Of a DNA stretch of 58,145 nucleotides, positions 39,096-47,452 are shown piece by piece. Location: NCBI RefSeq assembly GCF_000725485.1, contig NZ_JOAG01000056.1, forward strand, positions 1 to 58,145, given 5' to 3'. This DNA is from Nonomuraea candida. GTDB taxonomy: Bacteria > Actinomycetota > Actinomycetes > Streptosporangiales > Streptosporangiaceae. Position numbers and translations under genes: made by a program. Positions within the stretch are counted from its first letter, which is position 1, and the number at the start of each line of letters is the position of its first letter. The notes under the pieces are model-generated. The model saw only the letters and a list, made by a program, of their open reading frames with translations. It made no database searches and was not told where the DNA came from.

Positions 39096-40429
39096 CGTCC
39101 GCTCCCGTCCGCGGCGACCTCGATGACGTGGGGCACGGTGACGATCCGGTAGTCCTGGGCGTACTGGATCCAGAGCAGGTAGCGGCCCGGGCGGGGGAAG
39201 CTGAAGACGAACTCCAGCCGGGGCCCGTAGCGGGCGACCGACTCGTCCGGTGGCCGGGCGGCGGCGGCGTCGGCCATGGAGCGGGCCTCGTGGACGTGGC
39301 CGAGGTAGCCGCCGTCCTGGCTGCGCAGGATCAGGTGGCCCGCCATGCCGAGCCAGGGGCGCAGGGCGGCGCCGGTGTCGTACGTGAGGCGGAGCGGCCG
39401 TCCGGCCACCGGGCGCGCGGGCTCGGTCACCGGCGCGCCGGCGGGAACCGCCGCCGGATTCTCCCCCGGGTTCTCCCCCGGGTCGCGGTCGCCGGGGCCG
39501 GGCACGGTGAACGTGCCCGAGACGAGCTGGCCGCCCGCGCCGGCGCGTTCGAACTCGACGTGCACGAGGTGCCGGCCCGGCCGCTCGGCGCGCAGCCGCA
39601 CCTCATAGACGCCCGGCGCGGTCCTGATCGGGTGCACGTGCCGGAAGAAGCGTCCGTCGCCGCTGGTCACGACGAGGTGCGTCAGGGCGGCGTGGTGCTC
39701 GGCCAGGTCGTCCGCCGGGCCCCCGGTGGAGCCGTCGAACAGCGTCACCCGCAGCCGGTAGTCCGAGCGGAGGGCGGGCCGCTCCGGCGTCACCTCCACC
39801 AGCGGTTGCGCGTTCGGGCGGGTGAGCGTGCCGGGGTCCGGGGCCCCCTCGGGCGCGAACCAGGGCGAGATCGCCCCGGTGGTGAACGCCACGACGATCG
39901 CCACCGCGAACGTTCCCGCGAAGCCCGCCGCCGCGCCCCTGCGCCGCAGCGCCGCGCTCGCCAGCGCGCCGAGCAGCGCCACCGCGCCGCACGCGAAGGC
40001 CGCGTACACGACGACCTCCCAGCGTGGCGTGCGCGGCACCAGCAGGGTGAACGGCAGCACCGACCGTTCCCCGCCCGCCCGCACCTCCAGCTCGTGCGGT
40101 CCCACCCTCCCGGCGCGCAGGACTGCCGGGTACATGCCGGGCCGCCCCGCCTCGATCCGTACGGAGGCCGCGGACGTCCCGCCGTCCTCGACGGAGCGGA
40201 CGGCCAGCTCGACCGGCCCGCCCTTCCCCGGGTCGTGCGCCACCACGTCGACCCGCAGCGGAGCCGGCACCCGGAGGCTCGCCCGGACCACGACGGTGAG
40301 CTCCATGCCGGCGATCGTCTGCGCGAACCGCGCGTCGGCCTTGGCGTCCCGGCCGTGCGCGGCGGCTGGGGACGCCCAGGCGAGCAGGGCCACCAGGGCG
40401 AGCAGGACCGGGGTCAGACGGTTGATCAC
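39092..40429 (-). CDS. Exported two-domain protein with predicted N-terminal His and two HVH motifs
   Basis: A 445-residue protein. Signal peptide 1-24 (A-S-P-A-A-A) followed by His25-Gly, so cleavage there would expose an N-terminal histidine. A beta domain follows, then two membrane helices (about 135-190), then two similar extracytoplasmic domains, each with H-L-(V/I)-(V/L)-x-S-x-D-G-x-(F/Y)-x-x-H-V-H. A 20-residue E-N-P-G-E-N-P-A linker lies between them. First gene of the operon. The signal peptide - beta - 2 TM - beta layout with a terminal His is reminiscent of PmoB and CopC-type copper proteins; this is architecture, not proven homology. Confidence 0.78.
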   Translation of the reverse strand: MINRLTPVLLALVALLAWASPAAAHGRDAKADARFAQTIAGMELTVVVRASLRVPAPLRVDVVAHDPGKGGPVELAVRSVEDGGTSAASVRIEAGRPGMYPAVLRAGRVGPHELEVRAGGERSVLPFTLLVPRTPRWEVVVYAAFACGAVALLGALASAALRRRGAAAGFAGTFAVAIVVAFTTGAISPWFAPEGAPDPGTLTRPNAQPLVEVTPERPALRSDYRLRVTLFDGSTGGPADDLAEHHAALTHLVVTSGDGRFFRHVHPIRTAPGVYEVRLRAERPGRHLVHVEFERAGAGGQLVSGTFTVPGPGDRDPGENPGENPAAVPAGAPVTEPARPVAGRPLRLTYDTGAALRPWLGMAGHLILRSQDGGYLGHVHEARSMADAAAARPPDESVARYGPRLEFVFSFPRPGRYLLWIQYAQDYRIVTVPHVIEVAADGSGR

Positions 40430-40554
40430 GGCCCCGAGCGTAGGATCGGCCCCTCCCCCACCACATCGCCCACCGGCACTGACCTGCCTAGTCCCCCGGA
40501 ACTACCGCCCCCGTCCCGCCACCGCGCGCCGCGGCGGCCCGGTACCGTCGTACG

Positions 40555-41127
40555 GTGCTCACTGGCTCTCCGGACACGGTCCTGGTCGTCATCCGCGGCA
40601 ACTCCGGCTCGGGCAAGTCCACCGTGGCCCGGGCCGTGCGGGAAGCGTACGGCCGGCGCGGCCTGGCCCTGATCTCCCAGGACGTGGTGCGCCGCGAGAT
40701 CCTGCGGGAGAAGGACGAGCCGGGCGGTGTGAACATCGGGCTGCTCGACGTCATGTGCCGGCACGCCCTGGACGCCGGCTACCACGTCCTGCTGGAGGGC
40801 ATCCTCGCCCGGAGCCGTTACGGCGAGATGCTGCGGGGGCTGTTCCGCGACCACCGGGGCACCAGCCACGCCTACTACCTGGACGTCTCCTGGGAGGAGA
40901 CGCTCCGCAGGCACGAGACGCGGCCCCAGCGCACCCGGTTCGGCCCCGACGACATGCGGCAGTGGTACCTGGAGCGGGACGTCCTTACCGGCGTGGCGGA
41001 GACGGTCGTCGACGAGAGCAGCACCCTGGCCGGGACTGTCGGGCTCATCGGCCGGCACACCGGTCTGACGGCCGCCGCGGCGCCCCGGCCGCTCGCCGGT
41101 GGCCGGGGCGCCGGGGCTTGGCCCTGA
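40555..41127 (+). CDS. P-loop small-molecule kinase-like protein
   Basis: A 190-residue cytoplasmic protein with Walker A G-N-S-G-S-G-K-S at about residues 15-22 and S-Q-D-V-V-R-R-E in the position of the AAA_33/zeta-toxin-type acidic residue. A lid-like R-H-E-T-R-P segment follows. Such proteins phosphorylate nucleosides, sugars or antibiotics; the substrate is unknown. The GTG at 40555 is divergent from the metal-motif operon. The last codons and stop form the first unit of a 27-bp tandem repeat. Confidence 0.82.
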   Translation: MLTGSPDTVLVVIRGNSGSGKSTVARAVREAYGRRGLALISQDVVRREILREKDEPGGVNIGLLDVMCRHALDAGYHVLLEGILARSRYGEMLRGLFRDHRGTSHAYYLDVSWEETLRRHETRPQRTRFGPDDMRQWYLERDVLTGVAETVVDESSTLAGTVGLIGRHTGLTAAAAPRPLAGGRGAGAWP

Positions 41128-41200
41128 GGGCGGGGTGAGGCCGGCGGGCCCTGTGGGTGGGGTGAGGCCGGCGGGCCCTGTGGGTGGGGTGAGGTCAGCG
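41120..41200. repeat. 27-bp tandem repeat spanning the kinase-like gene's stop codon
   Basis: Three units at 41120-41146, 41147-41173 and 41174-41200, each GGCCCTG-x-GGG-y-GGGGTGAGG followed by a CCGGCG-like end. The stop codon (41125-41127) is in unit 1; units 2 and 3 carry CCCTGT instead. Confidence 0.88.
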
Positions 41201-41324
41201 GGCCATGCCGCTATGCCGACGGCGGCGCCGCGCGGGCGCCGTCTCGTACGAGCTGACTTCTGTCATGCGGGACCGGTGACACAGCGCACTGACCTCGGCC
41301 CGCCGGAAGGCTCATGCTGGCGCC

Positions 41325-42578
41325 ATGACCATTCGTCGATTCAGCAGGTTCGCCTCGCGGCTGGGAGCCGCGACCCTGGCCGCCGCGCTGCTCGCGGCGG
41401 GCCCCGCGGCCGCCGCCGAGGACGGCGGCCTCGACCGGCAGCGGCTGCGCCAGACGCTGGACGCGGTGCACGAGGCCGGCATGTACGGCATCTACTCCAA
41501 CGTCGCGGACGGCCGGCGGAGCTGGCAGGGCGCCGCGGGCGTCGCCGACGTCGAGACCCGCCGCCCGGTGCGGCCCCGGATGGTGCACCGGATCGGGAGC
41601 GTCACCAAGTCGTTCGTCGCCGTGGCCGTGTTACAGCAGGTCGGCAAGGGCACGATCGACCTCGACGCCCCCATCGGCCGCTACCTGCCCGCCCTGATCC
41701 CGGGTGAGCGCGGGCAGCGGATCACCGTGCGCATGCTGCTCAACCACACCAGCCACATCGGCAACCACACCGCCGTGATCTTCCCGACGGTCGAGAGCCT
41801 GGACGCCAACCGCTTCCGCGCCTTCCGGCCCGAGGAGCTGGCGCGGGCCGGGCTCGACGCGCCCGCGACCGGGGAGCCGGGGGTGACTCCCGGCGCGTAC
41901 TCGAACACGAACTCCGTCATCGCCGGCCTGCTGCTGGAGAAGGTGACGGGCGTGAGCGCCGAGCGGTACATCACCGAGCACGTCTTCAGGAAGGCGGGGC
42001 TGCGGCACACGTCGTTCCCGCGCACGCCGTACGTCCCCGGGCCGAGCTCCAAGGCGTACGAGGCGTTGTACGGCTACTTCGACCCGCCCAGGGACTACAG
42101 CGTCTACAACATGTCCTGGGCCTGGACGGCGGGCGCGGTCACCTCGACGATGGAGGACCTCAACCGTTTCTTCCGGCTGCTGCTGCGCGGCGAGCTGCTC
42201 GACCCGGCGCTGCTCGCGGAGATGCGGCAGACCGTGCCCATCCGGGCGTTCTCCGGCGCCGTGATCGACTATGGTCTCGGGATCTTCCCCCTCGACCTGC
42301 CGTGCGGCCGGTTCTGGGGGCACGACGGGAGCATCCCCGGCATGCAGACCTTCGCCTTCTCCGACCCCGGCGGCGACCGCCGGTTCGCCTTCGGCCTCAA
42401 CCTGCGCAACTACCAGCAGCTCGACGAGAACGGTCTCCCCGTCGCGCACCCCATCGACTACGCGATCGGCGACCACCTGGTGGCGGCGGCGTGCGGGCCG
42501 GACGCGGCGGGGGCGGCGGCCAGGACGGCCCGGCCGCTGACCGCGATCGGCGTGGACGGGGGCCCGGTCACACCGTGA
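41325..42578 (+). CDS. Secreted serine hydrolase, D,D-carboxypeptidase / beta-lactamase class C type
   Basis: A 417-residue exported protein with a signal peptide at 1-31 (twin Arg at 4-5, Ala-rich core, A-A-A-A-E). Motifs: S-V-T-K (about residue 92, nucleophile and Lys), Y-S-N in G-A-Y-S-N-T-N, and H-D-G in W-G-H-D-G-S. This complete set fits D-alanyl-D-alanine carboxypeptidases and class C-like peptidases acting on the cell wall or D-peptides. The last five codons and the stop begin a 3' tandem repeat. It converges with an XRE regulator. Confidence 0.9.
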   Translation: MTIRRFSRFASRLGAATLAAALLAAGPAAAAEDGGLDRQRLRQTLDAVHEAGMYGIYSNVADGRRSWQGAAGVADVETRRPVRPRMVHRIGSVTKSFVAVAVLQQVGKGTIDLDAPIGRYLPALIPGERGQRITVRMLLNHTSHIGNHTAVIFPTVESLDANRFRAFRPEELARAGLDAPATGEPGVTPGAYSNTNSVIAGLLLEKVTGVSAERYITEHVFRKAGLRHTSFPRTPYVPGPSSKAYEALYGYFDPPRDYSVYNMSWAWTAGAVTSTMEDLNRFFRLLLRGELLDPALLAEMRQTVPIRAFSGAVIDYGLGIFPLDLPCGRFWGHDGSIPGMQTFAFSDPGGDRRFAFGLNLRNYQQLDENGLPVAHPIDYAIGDHLVAAACGPDAAGAAARTARPLTAIGVDGGPVTP

Positions 42579-42655
42579 CCGGACCCCGGCGAGCCACGGG
42601 CCCGGTCACGCCCTGACACGGACGAGCCACGGGCCCGGCCACACCGTGACCGGGC
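42561..42655. repeat. ~35-bp tandem repeat with embedded hairpins at the hydrolase 3' end
   Basis: Three units share GGGCCCGGYCACRCCSTGAC; the first contains the stop codon (42576-42578). CCGGTCAC (42564-42571) and GTGACCGG (42575-42582) form a hairpin, and a similar one occurs in the third unit. These probably serve as bidirectional terminators between the convergent genes. Confidence 0.75.
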
Positions 42656-42664
42656 ACGGACGGG

Positions 42665-43555
42665 CTACGTGGCGCCGCCCGCGCCGGTGGCCGTCCGGGA
42701 GTCCGTCCGGTGCCCCTCCCCCGGGCCGGGCGTCCATGCCTGGAGGAACCGCAGCGCCTGCTCGGTGGGAGAGTCGGGCGGCGCGGTGTAGACGACCAGG
42801 GTCTGGTCGCGGTGGGCGTTGATCCGCAGGGCCTGCCAGTCGAGGTGGAGGGGGCCGGCGACGGGGTGGTTGAAGGTCTTGCGGCCCTGGTCGGTGGCCT
42901 TGACGGTGTGACCGCTCCACCAGCGGCGGAAGTCCTCGTCATGGATGGACAGCTCACCGACCAGGGCGGTCAGGCGCTTGTCCCTGGGGTGGGCGGCGGC
43001 CTCCATGCGCAGCCGGGAGACCGCGTCGGCGGCGACGGCGGCCCAGTCGGCGTACAGCTCGCGGAAGCCCGGTTCGCGGAACAGCAGCCGGATCAGGTTG
43101 CGGTGCGGGGCAGGACGGGAGGCGAGGTCCAGGAAGAGGGCGTCGGCCAAAGCGTTCCAGGCCAGGATGTCCATCCGGCGGCCCAGGACCAGGGCGGGGC
43201 TGGTGCGCAGGCCGTCCAGCAGGATCCGGGTGGGCGGGCTCACCTCGGCCGGGGCGCCGGCGGCCCGGGCGGTGCGGGCACCGGCCGGCGGGTTGGCCAG
43301 CGTCAGCAGGTAGGTCAGCTCGTCGGGGGTCAGGCGCAGGGCGCGGGCGATGCCGGACAGCACGGCCTCTGACACGCCGGCGGCGCGGCCCTGTTCGAGC
43401 CGGGTGTAGTGGTCGACGCCGACGTCGGCCAGCAGCGCCACCTCTTCGCGGCGCAGTCCCGGCACCCGGCGCAGCCGGTCGCCGGCGGGCAGCCCTACGT
43501 CCTGGGGCGAGAGCGCGGCGCGCCTGGCCCGGAGGAAATCTCCCAATTCGCGCAT
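42665..43555 (-). CDS. XRE-family regulator with MmyB-like ligand-binding domain
   Basis: A 296-residue regulator. The N-terminal helix-turn-helix (residues 5-80) has R-R-V-P-G-L-R-R-E-E-V-A-L-L-A-D-V-G-V-D-H-Y-T-R-L-E-Q-G-R; the MmyB-like domain follows with G-R-R-M-D-I-L-A-W-N-A-L, H-P-R-D-K-R-L-T-A-L-V-G-E-L-S and H-P-V-A-G-P-L-H-L-D-W. Divergent from a GlcG-like gene 155 bp away, its probable target. It is the intact counterpart of the pseudogene at 10794-11339. Confidence 0.93.
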   Translation of the reverse strand: MRELGDFLRARRAALSPQDVGLPAGDRLRRVPGLRREEVALLADVGVDHYTRLEQGRAAGVSEAVLSGIARALRLTPDELTYLLTLANPPAGARTARAAGAPAEVSPPTRILLDGLRTSPALVLGRRMDILAWNALADALFLDLASRPAPHRNLIRLLFREPGFRELYADWAAVAADAVSRLRMEAAAHPRDKRLTALVGELSIHDEDFRRWWSGHTVKATDQGRKTFNHPVAGPLHLDWQALRINAHRDQTLVVYTAPPDSPTEQALRFLQAWTPGPGEGHRTDSRTATGAGGAT

Positions 43556-43709
43556 GGCCCTCAGTATCCCGATTCGGTGTCATCCGTGCCTGGGTGTGCC
43601 ACTCCCAGGCACGGCCCGCCCGGGCGGAGGCGGTCCTGGCGAGGAGCGGCGCGGGCGGGCCAGGGTGGCTGCGTCTCGTTACCGACCCTCGGGAAAGGGG
43701 AATCTGACC

Positions 43710-44111
43710 ATGACCGCTCTGACGCTGCAGGATGCCGTGCGCCGTACCGAGGCCGGGCTGGCCCGGGCCGCCGAACTGGGCGTGGCCATGAACATCGCGT
43801 TCGTGGACGCCGGCGGGCACCTGCTGCACTTCTCCCGGATGGACGACGCGTGGCTGGGGTCGATCGACATCGCGCTGAGGAAGGCCAGGACCTCGGTGCT
43901 GTTCCGGATGCCGTCGGCCGTGATCGGCGAGCTCTCCCAGCCGGGCGGCCCCTGCTACGGCATCGAGGCCACCAACGACGGCCTGGTGTCGTTCGGGGGC
44001 GGCCTGCCGATCACCGACGAGACCGGTCGTGTCATCGGCGCGGTCGGCGTCTCGGGCGGCGACGTCCAGCAGGACACCCTGGTCGCGCAGGCCTGCGCCA
44101 CGGCGACCTGA
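43710..44111 (+). CDS. GlcG/HbpS-like (DUF336) protein
   Basis: A 133-residue protein of the GlcG/HbpS family: V-A-M-N-I-A-F-V-D-A-G-G-H-L-L-H-F-S-R-M-D, A-L-R-K-A-R-T-S, G-G-L-P-I-T-D-E-T-G-R-V-I-G-A-V-G-V-S-G-G and a terminal A-x-A. Members bind heme or cobalamin-like ligands or act as small accessory proteins in catabolic operons. It has no signal peptide, so it is cytoplasmic. The start has GAAAGGGG 9 bp upstream. It is probably controlled by the divergent XRE regulator. Confidence 0.88.
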   Translation: MTALTLQDAVRRTEAGLARAAELGVAMNIAFVDAGGHLLHFSRMDDAWLGSIDIALRKARTSVLFRMPSAVIGELSQPGGPCYGIEATNDGLVSFGGGLPITDETGRVIGAVGVSGGDVQQDTLVAQACATAT

Positions 44112-44186
44112 CCGGGCATCCACCGGCGAAATTTCCCATCTCCGCGCGAAATGATGGCCCGGCTCCCTACATAGGCACAGTTGTCC

Positions 44187-44261
44187 ATGAAAAGCGCTAT
44201 GAAGGAGCCGGCTATGGGAACGCTGGGAAGCCCTGACACGGGACCGGCCCGTGGGTGGTGA
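44187..44261 (+). CDS. Possible 24-residue leader ORF overlapping the sigma factor start
   Basis: ATG at 44187 opens a short frame (M-K-S-A-M-K-E-P-A-M-G-T-L-G-S) that stops at 44259-44261. A second in-frame ATG at 44214 has AAGGAG at ideal spacing. The frame overlaps the sigma factor GTG (44251) by 11 bases, a layout that could couple translation of the sigma factor to the leader. Alternatively the AAGGAG merely marks an older start and the leader is accidental. Confidence 0.3.
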   Translation: MKSAMKEPAMGTLGSPDTGPARGW

Positions 44262-44799
44262 GCCGGCCCGGTTCGAGTCCGTGTACCAGGAGACGTACGG
44301 CCGGATCACCGCCTACGCGGCCCGCCGCTGCGACTCGCCGCAGGACGCCGCGGACGTCGTGGCGGAGACCTTCGCCATCGCCTGGAGGCGGATCGGCGAG
44401 GTGCCGGAGGGAGAGCGGGCCCTGCTGTGGCTGTACGGCGTGGCGCGCAAGGTGCTGGCCAACCACTACCGCGTCGAGGGCCGCCGCCAGGCCCTCAGCG
44501 TGGAGCTCGACGCCGAGCTGGCCGACCTCTACCAGGCCGCGCCCGACAGCGGGGTCGAGCTGGCGGCGATCGCGCAGATCTTCCGCGCCCTGCCGGACAA
44601 CGACCGGGAGCTGTTGTCCCTGGTCGCCTGGGAGGGGCTGGACCGGGAGCAGATCGCGACCGTGCTCGGGCTGTCGCGCAACGCCGTACGCATCAGGCTG
44701 CATCGCGCGCGCCGGCGCTTCGCCCGCGCGCTCGCCGAGGCGGACGTGCACGTCACATCGGAGAGCCGGTTGGTCCCGGCGCAGGAGGGGCGGCTGTGA
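44251..44799 (+). CDS. ECF-type RNA polymerase sigma factor
   Basis: A 182-residue sigma-70 family protein. Region 2 covers about 10-80 (Y-Q-E-T-Y-G-R-I-T-A-Y-A-A-R-R, D-A-A-D-V-V-A-E-T-F-A-I-A-W-R-R) and region 4 about 110-165 (L-P-D-N-D-R-E-L-L-S-L-V-A-W-E-G-L, A-T-V-L-G-L-S-R-N-A-V-R-I-R-L-H-R-A-R-R-R). The GTG start is weakly supported because the nearest strong ribosome site belongs to a short upstream frame. Its stop overlaps the next gene (GTGA), a membrane protein likely to regulate it. Confidence 0.9.
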   Translation: MGGEPARFESVYQETYGRITAYAARRCDSPQDAADVVAETFAIAWRRIGEVPEGERALLWLYGVARKVLANHYRVEGRRQALSVELDAELADLYQAAPDSGVELAAIAQIFRALPDNDRELLSLVAWEGLDREQIATVLGLSRNAVRIRLHRARRRFARALAEADVHVTSESRLVPAQEGRL

Positions 44800-45896
44800 G
44801 GAACATCGACGACATCGACGGGATCACCCGTGCGCTGGCCCGGGTGGAGCCGGGCAGGCCGGGAGGGGACCCCTCCGGCGCGGGGGCGCGCGCGCTGCTG
44901 GCCGCGATCACCGGCGAGCGGCCCGCACAGCCGGAACGGCCCGAGCAGGCCGCGATCACCGGCGAGCGGCTCGCACAGCCGGAGCGATCCGAGCAGGCCA
45001 CGATCACCGGCGAACGGCCCGAGCAACCGGAACGGTCCGGGCAGCCGGCCCCGTCCGACGCCCGCCGGCGCCCCCGGCGGCGCCCGGCCCGCCGGCCGGT
45101 CCGGCGGCTGGTCCTGGGGCTGGCGGGCGCGGGGCTGCTCGCCGCGGGCATCGCGGTCGGGCCGGGCCTGCTGGAGGAGGGCGGCACCCCCTCCTACGCG
45201 GTCACGAGGGAGCCCGGCGGCGTCGTGTACGTCCAGATCCGGGACTTCCGCGACAAGGAGGGCCTGGCCCGGCGGCTGGCGGAGCTCAACGTGCCGGCCA
45301 TCGTCGACTACGCGCCGCCCGGCAAGTGGTGCAGGGAGCCGCGCGGAACCCTGGTCGAGGACATTCCGCGCGGCCTGTACTCCCCGCCGGAGAACATCCC
45401 CGGGGAGCGGCCCGGCCCGGGATGGCAGATGCGGATCGACACCCGGCTCTTCCGGCCCGGCCAGACCTTCGTCTGGACGATCAGCGAGCGCGCGACCACC
45501 ACGTACCTCATGAGCGGTCCCGTCGCCCCGTGCGTGCTCGTGCCGGACACCACCCACGACCTGAAGGTGGTCGAGTCCGACTACCGGATCGCGACCAGGA
45601 AGGGCGGCTCGCTGGCCGGCTTCCGGGTGGACGAGAAGACCGTCGGGGAGGTCCTGCCGGAGATCGAGCGTCGGGGGCTGAAGGTCGAGTACCTGATCAT
45701 GCAGGTGGCGCCGGACAACCCCGGCGGCTACGGCGAGCTGCGCACGCAGACAGAGCCCGTCGGCGACGACTGGATCGTCTGGGAGGCCGAAGAGCCCGCC
45801 CGCGGCCCGGGACGCATCCGCCTGCTCGTCACGGACAAGCGCTTCGACCGCAACCCGGTCTACGGCGGTCCACGCGACGCCGTCATCCAGGAGTAG
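44796..45896 (+). CDS. CU044_5270-like membrane protein, putative sigma factor partner
   Basis: A 366-residue protein. A cytoplasmic N-terminal region of about 100 residues contains three copies of a 16-residue unit (I-T-G-E-R-x-x-Q-P-E-R-x-x-Q) and an Arg-rich stretch, then one membrane helix (L-V-L-G-L-A-G-A-G-L-L-A-A-G-I-A), then an extracytoplasmic domain with two Cys (W-C-R-E, P-C-V-L). The layout and coupling to an ECF sigma gene match CU044_5270-type proteins of actinomycetes, which are thought to act as anti-sigma-like sensors. The binding mode is unproven. Confidence 0.8.
   Translation: MRNIDDIDGITRALARVEPGRPGGDPSGAGARALLAAITGERPAQPERPEQAAITGERLAQPERSEQATITGERPEQPERSGQPAPSDARRRPRRRPARRPVRRLVLGLAGAGLLAAGIAVGPGLLEEGGTPSYAVTREPGGVVYVQIRDFRDKEGLARRLAELNVPAIVDYAPPGKWCREPRGTLVEDIPRGLYSPPENIPGERPGPGWQMRIDTRLFRPGQTFVWTISERATTTYLMSGPVAPCVLVPDTTHDLKVVESDYRIATRKGGSLAGFRVDEKTVGEVLPEIERRGLKVEYLIMQVAPDNPGGYGELRTQTEPVGDDWIVWEAEEPARGPGRIRLLVTDKRFDRNPVYGGPRDAVIQE
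44904..45047 (+). repeat. 48-bp in-frame tandem repeat, three units
   Basis: Units start at 44904, 44952 and 45000 with exact 48-base spacing and encode the 16-residue repeat of the sigma-partner protein. The third is the most diverged. Confidence 0.88.
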
Positions 45897-45943
45897 CCTG
45901 CGGGCCGCGACTCGCGTCGCCGGGGCCGCCCTAGGGTGAAGGG

Positions 45944-46744
45944 GTGACCACCATGCCTGCTCATCAGAGGTCCGCGGCTCTGGCGCCGTCCGTGGCGACG
46001 CTGAGCCCTTACGAGCTCGGCCCGGGCCCGGCCGGCGTTCATCGCGGGCTGCCGTCGGCCACGGTGTCGATCACGATCCCGGAGGCGGACTCGCTGGAGA
46101 TCGCCTGGCTCGGGCGGCCCGGCCCGCGGGGGCGGTTCCGGGCCGTCGTCGCCGGGCTTCACCTGGACGCGGCCGAGCTGAGGCAGGAGGGCGGCACGCG
46201 CGGCGTGTGGTTGACGCTCAGCCCGCTGGGCGCCGGCACGCTGCTGGGCGTCCCGGCGTCGGCGCTGGCCGGGCACGTCGCCGAGCTGGCCGACGTGGCC
46301 CCGGCGATGGCGCACCTGCCGGAGCAGCTGGCGGCCTGCCGGTCCTGGCCGAGACGCCGCGCCCTCGTCGAGGACGCCCTGATCGCCGGACGGGCCCGGC
46401 ACCGGGAGAACTCTCGCGGCCGAGAGCTGCGGGCCGCGCTGGCGGCACTGTCCGGGACCTCGCGGGTGCAGGAGGCGGCCCGGCTTCTGGGATGCTCCCG
46501 GCGTCACCTGAGCGGCGCCGTCCGGGCGGAGCTGGGGGTGACGCCGAAGGAGTACCAGCGGCTCCTCCGGTTCGAGGCCGCACGTGGCAGGCTCGTGGCC
46601 GCCGCCCGTGCCGGGACGGTCAGCCTGGCGGCGGTGGCCACGGCTGCGGGATTCGCCGATCAGGCGCACTTCACCCGGGAGTGGCGGGCCATGGCCGGGT
46701 GCACGCGGGCCGCGTGGCTACGGGCCGAAGGCCTGGTCGCGTAG
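45944..46744 (+). CDS. AraC-family transcriptional regulator
   Basis: A 266-residue protein. The C-terminal half is an AraC double helix-turn-helix: V-Q-E-A-A-R-L-L-G-C-S-R-R-H-L-S-G-A-V-R-A-E-L-G-V-T-P-K-E-Y-Q-R and V-A-T-A-A-G-F-A-D-Q-A-H-F-T-R-E-W. The N-terminal domain resembles the DUF6597-type sensor region of transcriptional regulators in actinomycetes. GTG start. It is located upstream of a VOC-family gene in the same direction, a possible target. Confidence 0.88.
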   Translation: MTTMPAHQRSAALAPSVATLSPYELGPGPAGVHRGLPSATVSITIPEADSLEIAWLGRPGPRGRFRAVVAGLHLDAAELRQEGGTRGVWLTLSPLGAGTLLGVPASALAGHVAELADVAPAMAHLPEQLAACRSWPRRRALVEDALIAGRARHRENSRGRELRAALAALSGTSRVQEAARLLGCSRRHLSGAVRAELGVTPKEYQRLLRFEAARGRLVAAARAGTVSLAAVATAAGFADQAHFTREWRAMAGCTRAAWLRAEGLVA

Positions 46745-46876
46745 GGTCCTCCACCCCGCGAACCGAGCGCCACGGGGTGCGGTCCGGATGATGGCGGACA
46801 CAGAGGGCGTGCCCAGATCTCCGGGCGTGCCCAAATCTTCAAGACCCCTGCCCCCGTGCGGCCCGACGATGGGTTC

Positions 46877-47272
46877 ATGACGCCTGACACTCATGTTCAT
46901 CCCCGTCTCATCGTGCCCGACCCGGACCGCGCGTCGGCGTTCTACCAGGTCGTCCTGGGCGCTGAGCAGGTGTTCCGCGCGCCTCCGGACGAGGACGGCC
47001 GGCCCAGCGTCATTGATCACCGCCTCGGCCCGTCGTCCTTCCGCCTCTCGCCGGCCGTCTCGCCGTGGGGGTGGCTGTCACCCGATGATCTCGGCGGATC
47101 CGCGGTCCTGCTCGAGGTCGAGGTCGGCGATCCGGACGCGGTCGGCGAGCGCATGGTCGCCCACGGCGGCGAGGTGGTCGTGCCGATCGAGAACCGGCCG
47201 TACGGCAAGCGCTCGGGCCGCATCCGTGACCCGTTCAGCCACCTGTGGATCATCACCGGGGCGCTGCGCTGA
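46877..47272 (+). CDS. VOC-superfamily (PhnB/glyoxalase-like) protein
   Basis: A 131-residue protein with the beta-alpha-beta-beta-beta pattern: H-P-R-L-I-V-P-D-P-D-R-A-S-A-F-Y-Q-V-V-L-G-A, A-V-L-L-E-V-E-V-G-D-P-D-A-V-G and R-S-G-R-I-R-D-P-F-S-H-L-W. It resembles PhnB-like glyoxalase-fold proteins, which may be enzymes or resistance binding proteins. No ribosome site is strong at 46877; GTG 46856 is an alternative. Confidence 0.83.
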   Translation: MTPDTHVHPRLIVPDPDRASAFYQVVLGAEQVFRAPPDEDGRPSVIDHRLGPSSFRLSPAVSPWGWLSPDDLGGSAVLLEVEVGDPDAVGERMVAHGGEVVVPIENRPYGKRSGRIRDPFSHLWIITGALR

Positions 47273-47452
47273 GCCGGCGGCCAGGCATGTTTCGCAGTGC
47301 GTGCGGCCGGCGTGACCCTCGGAGGGGCGCCGTCCGGAACGTGGCACGTCCCGACTTCTTTCGAGGTGCTTACACCGCCCGGCAGGGGCTCACCTTTCCC
47401 GCGGTTGACGCGCATGCTACAGGCGTCATCACCGAGAGAAGGGACGTCCGCG

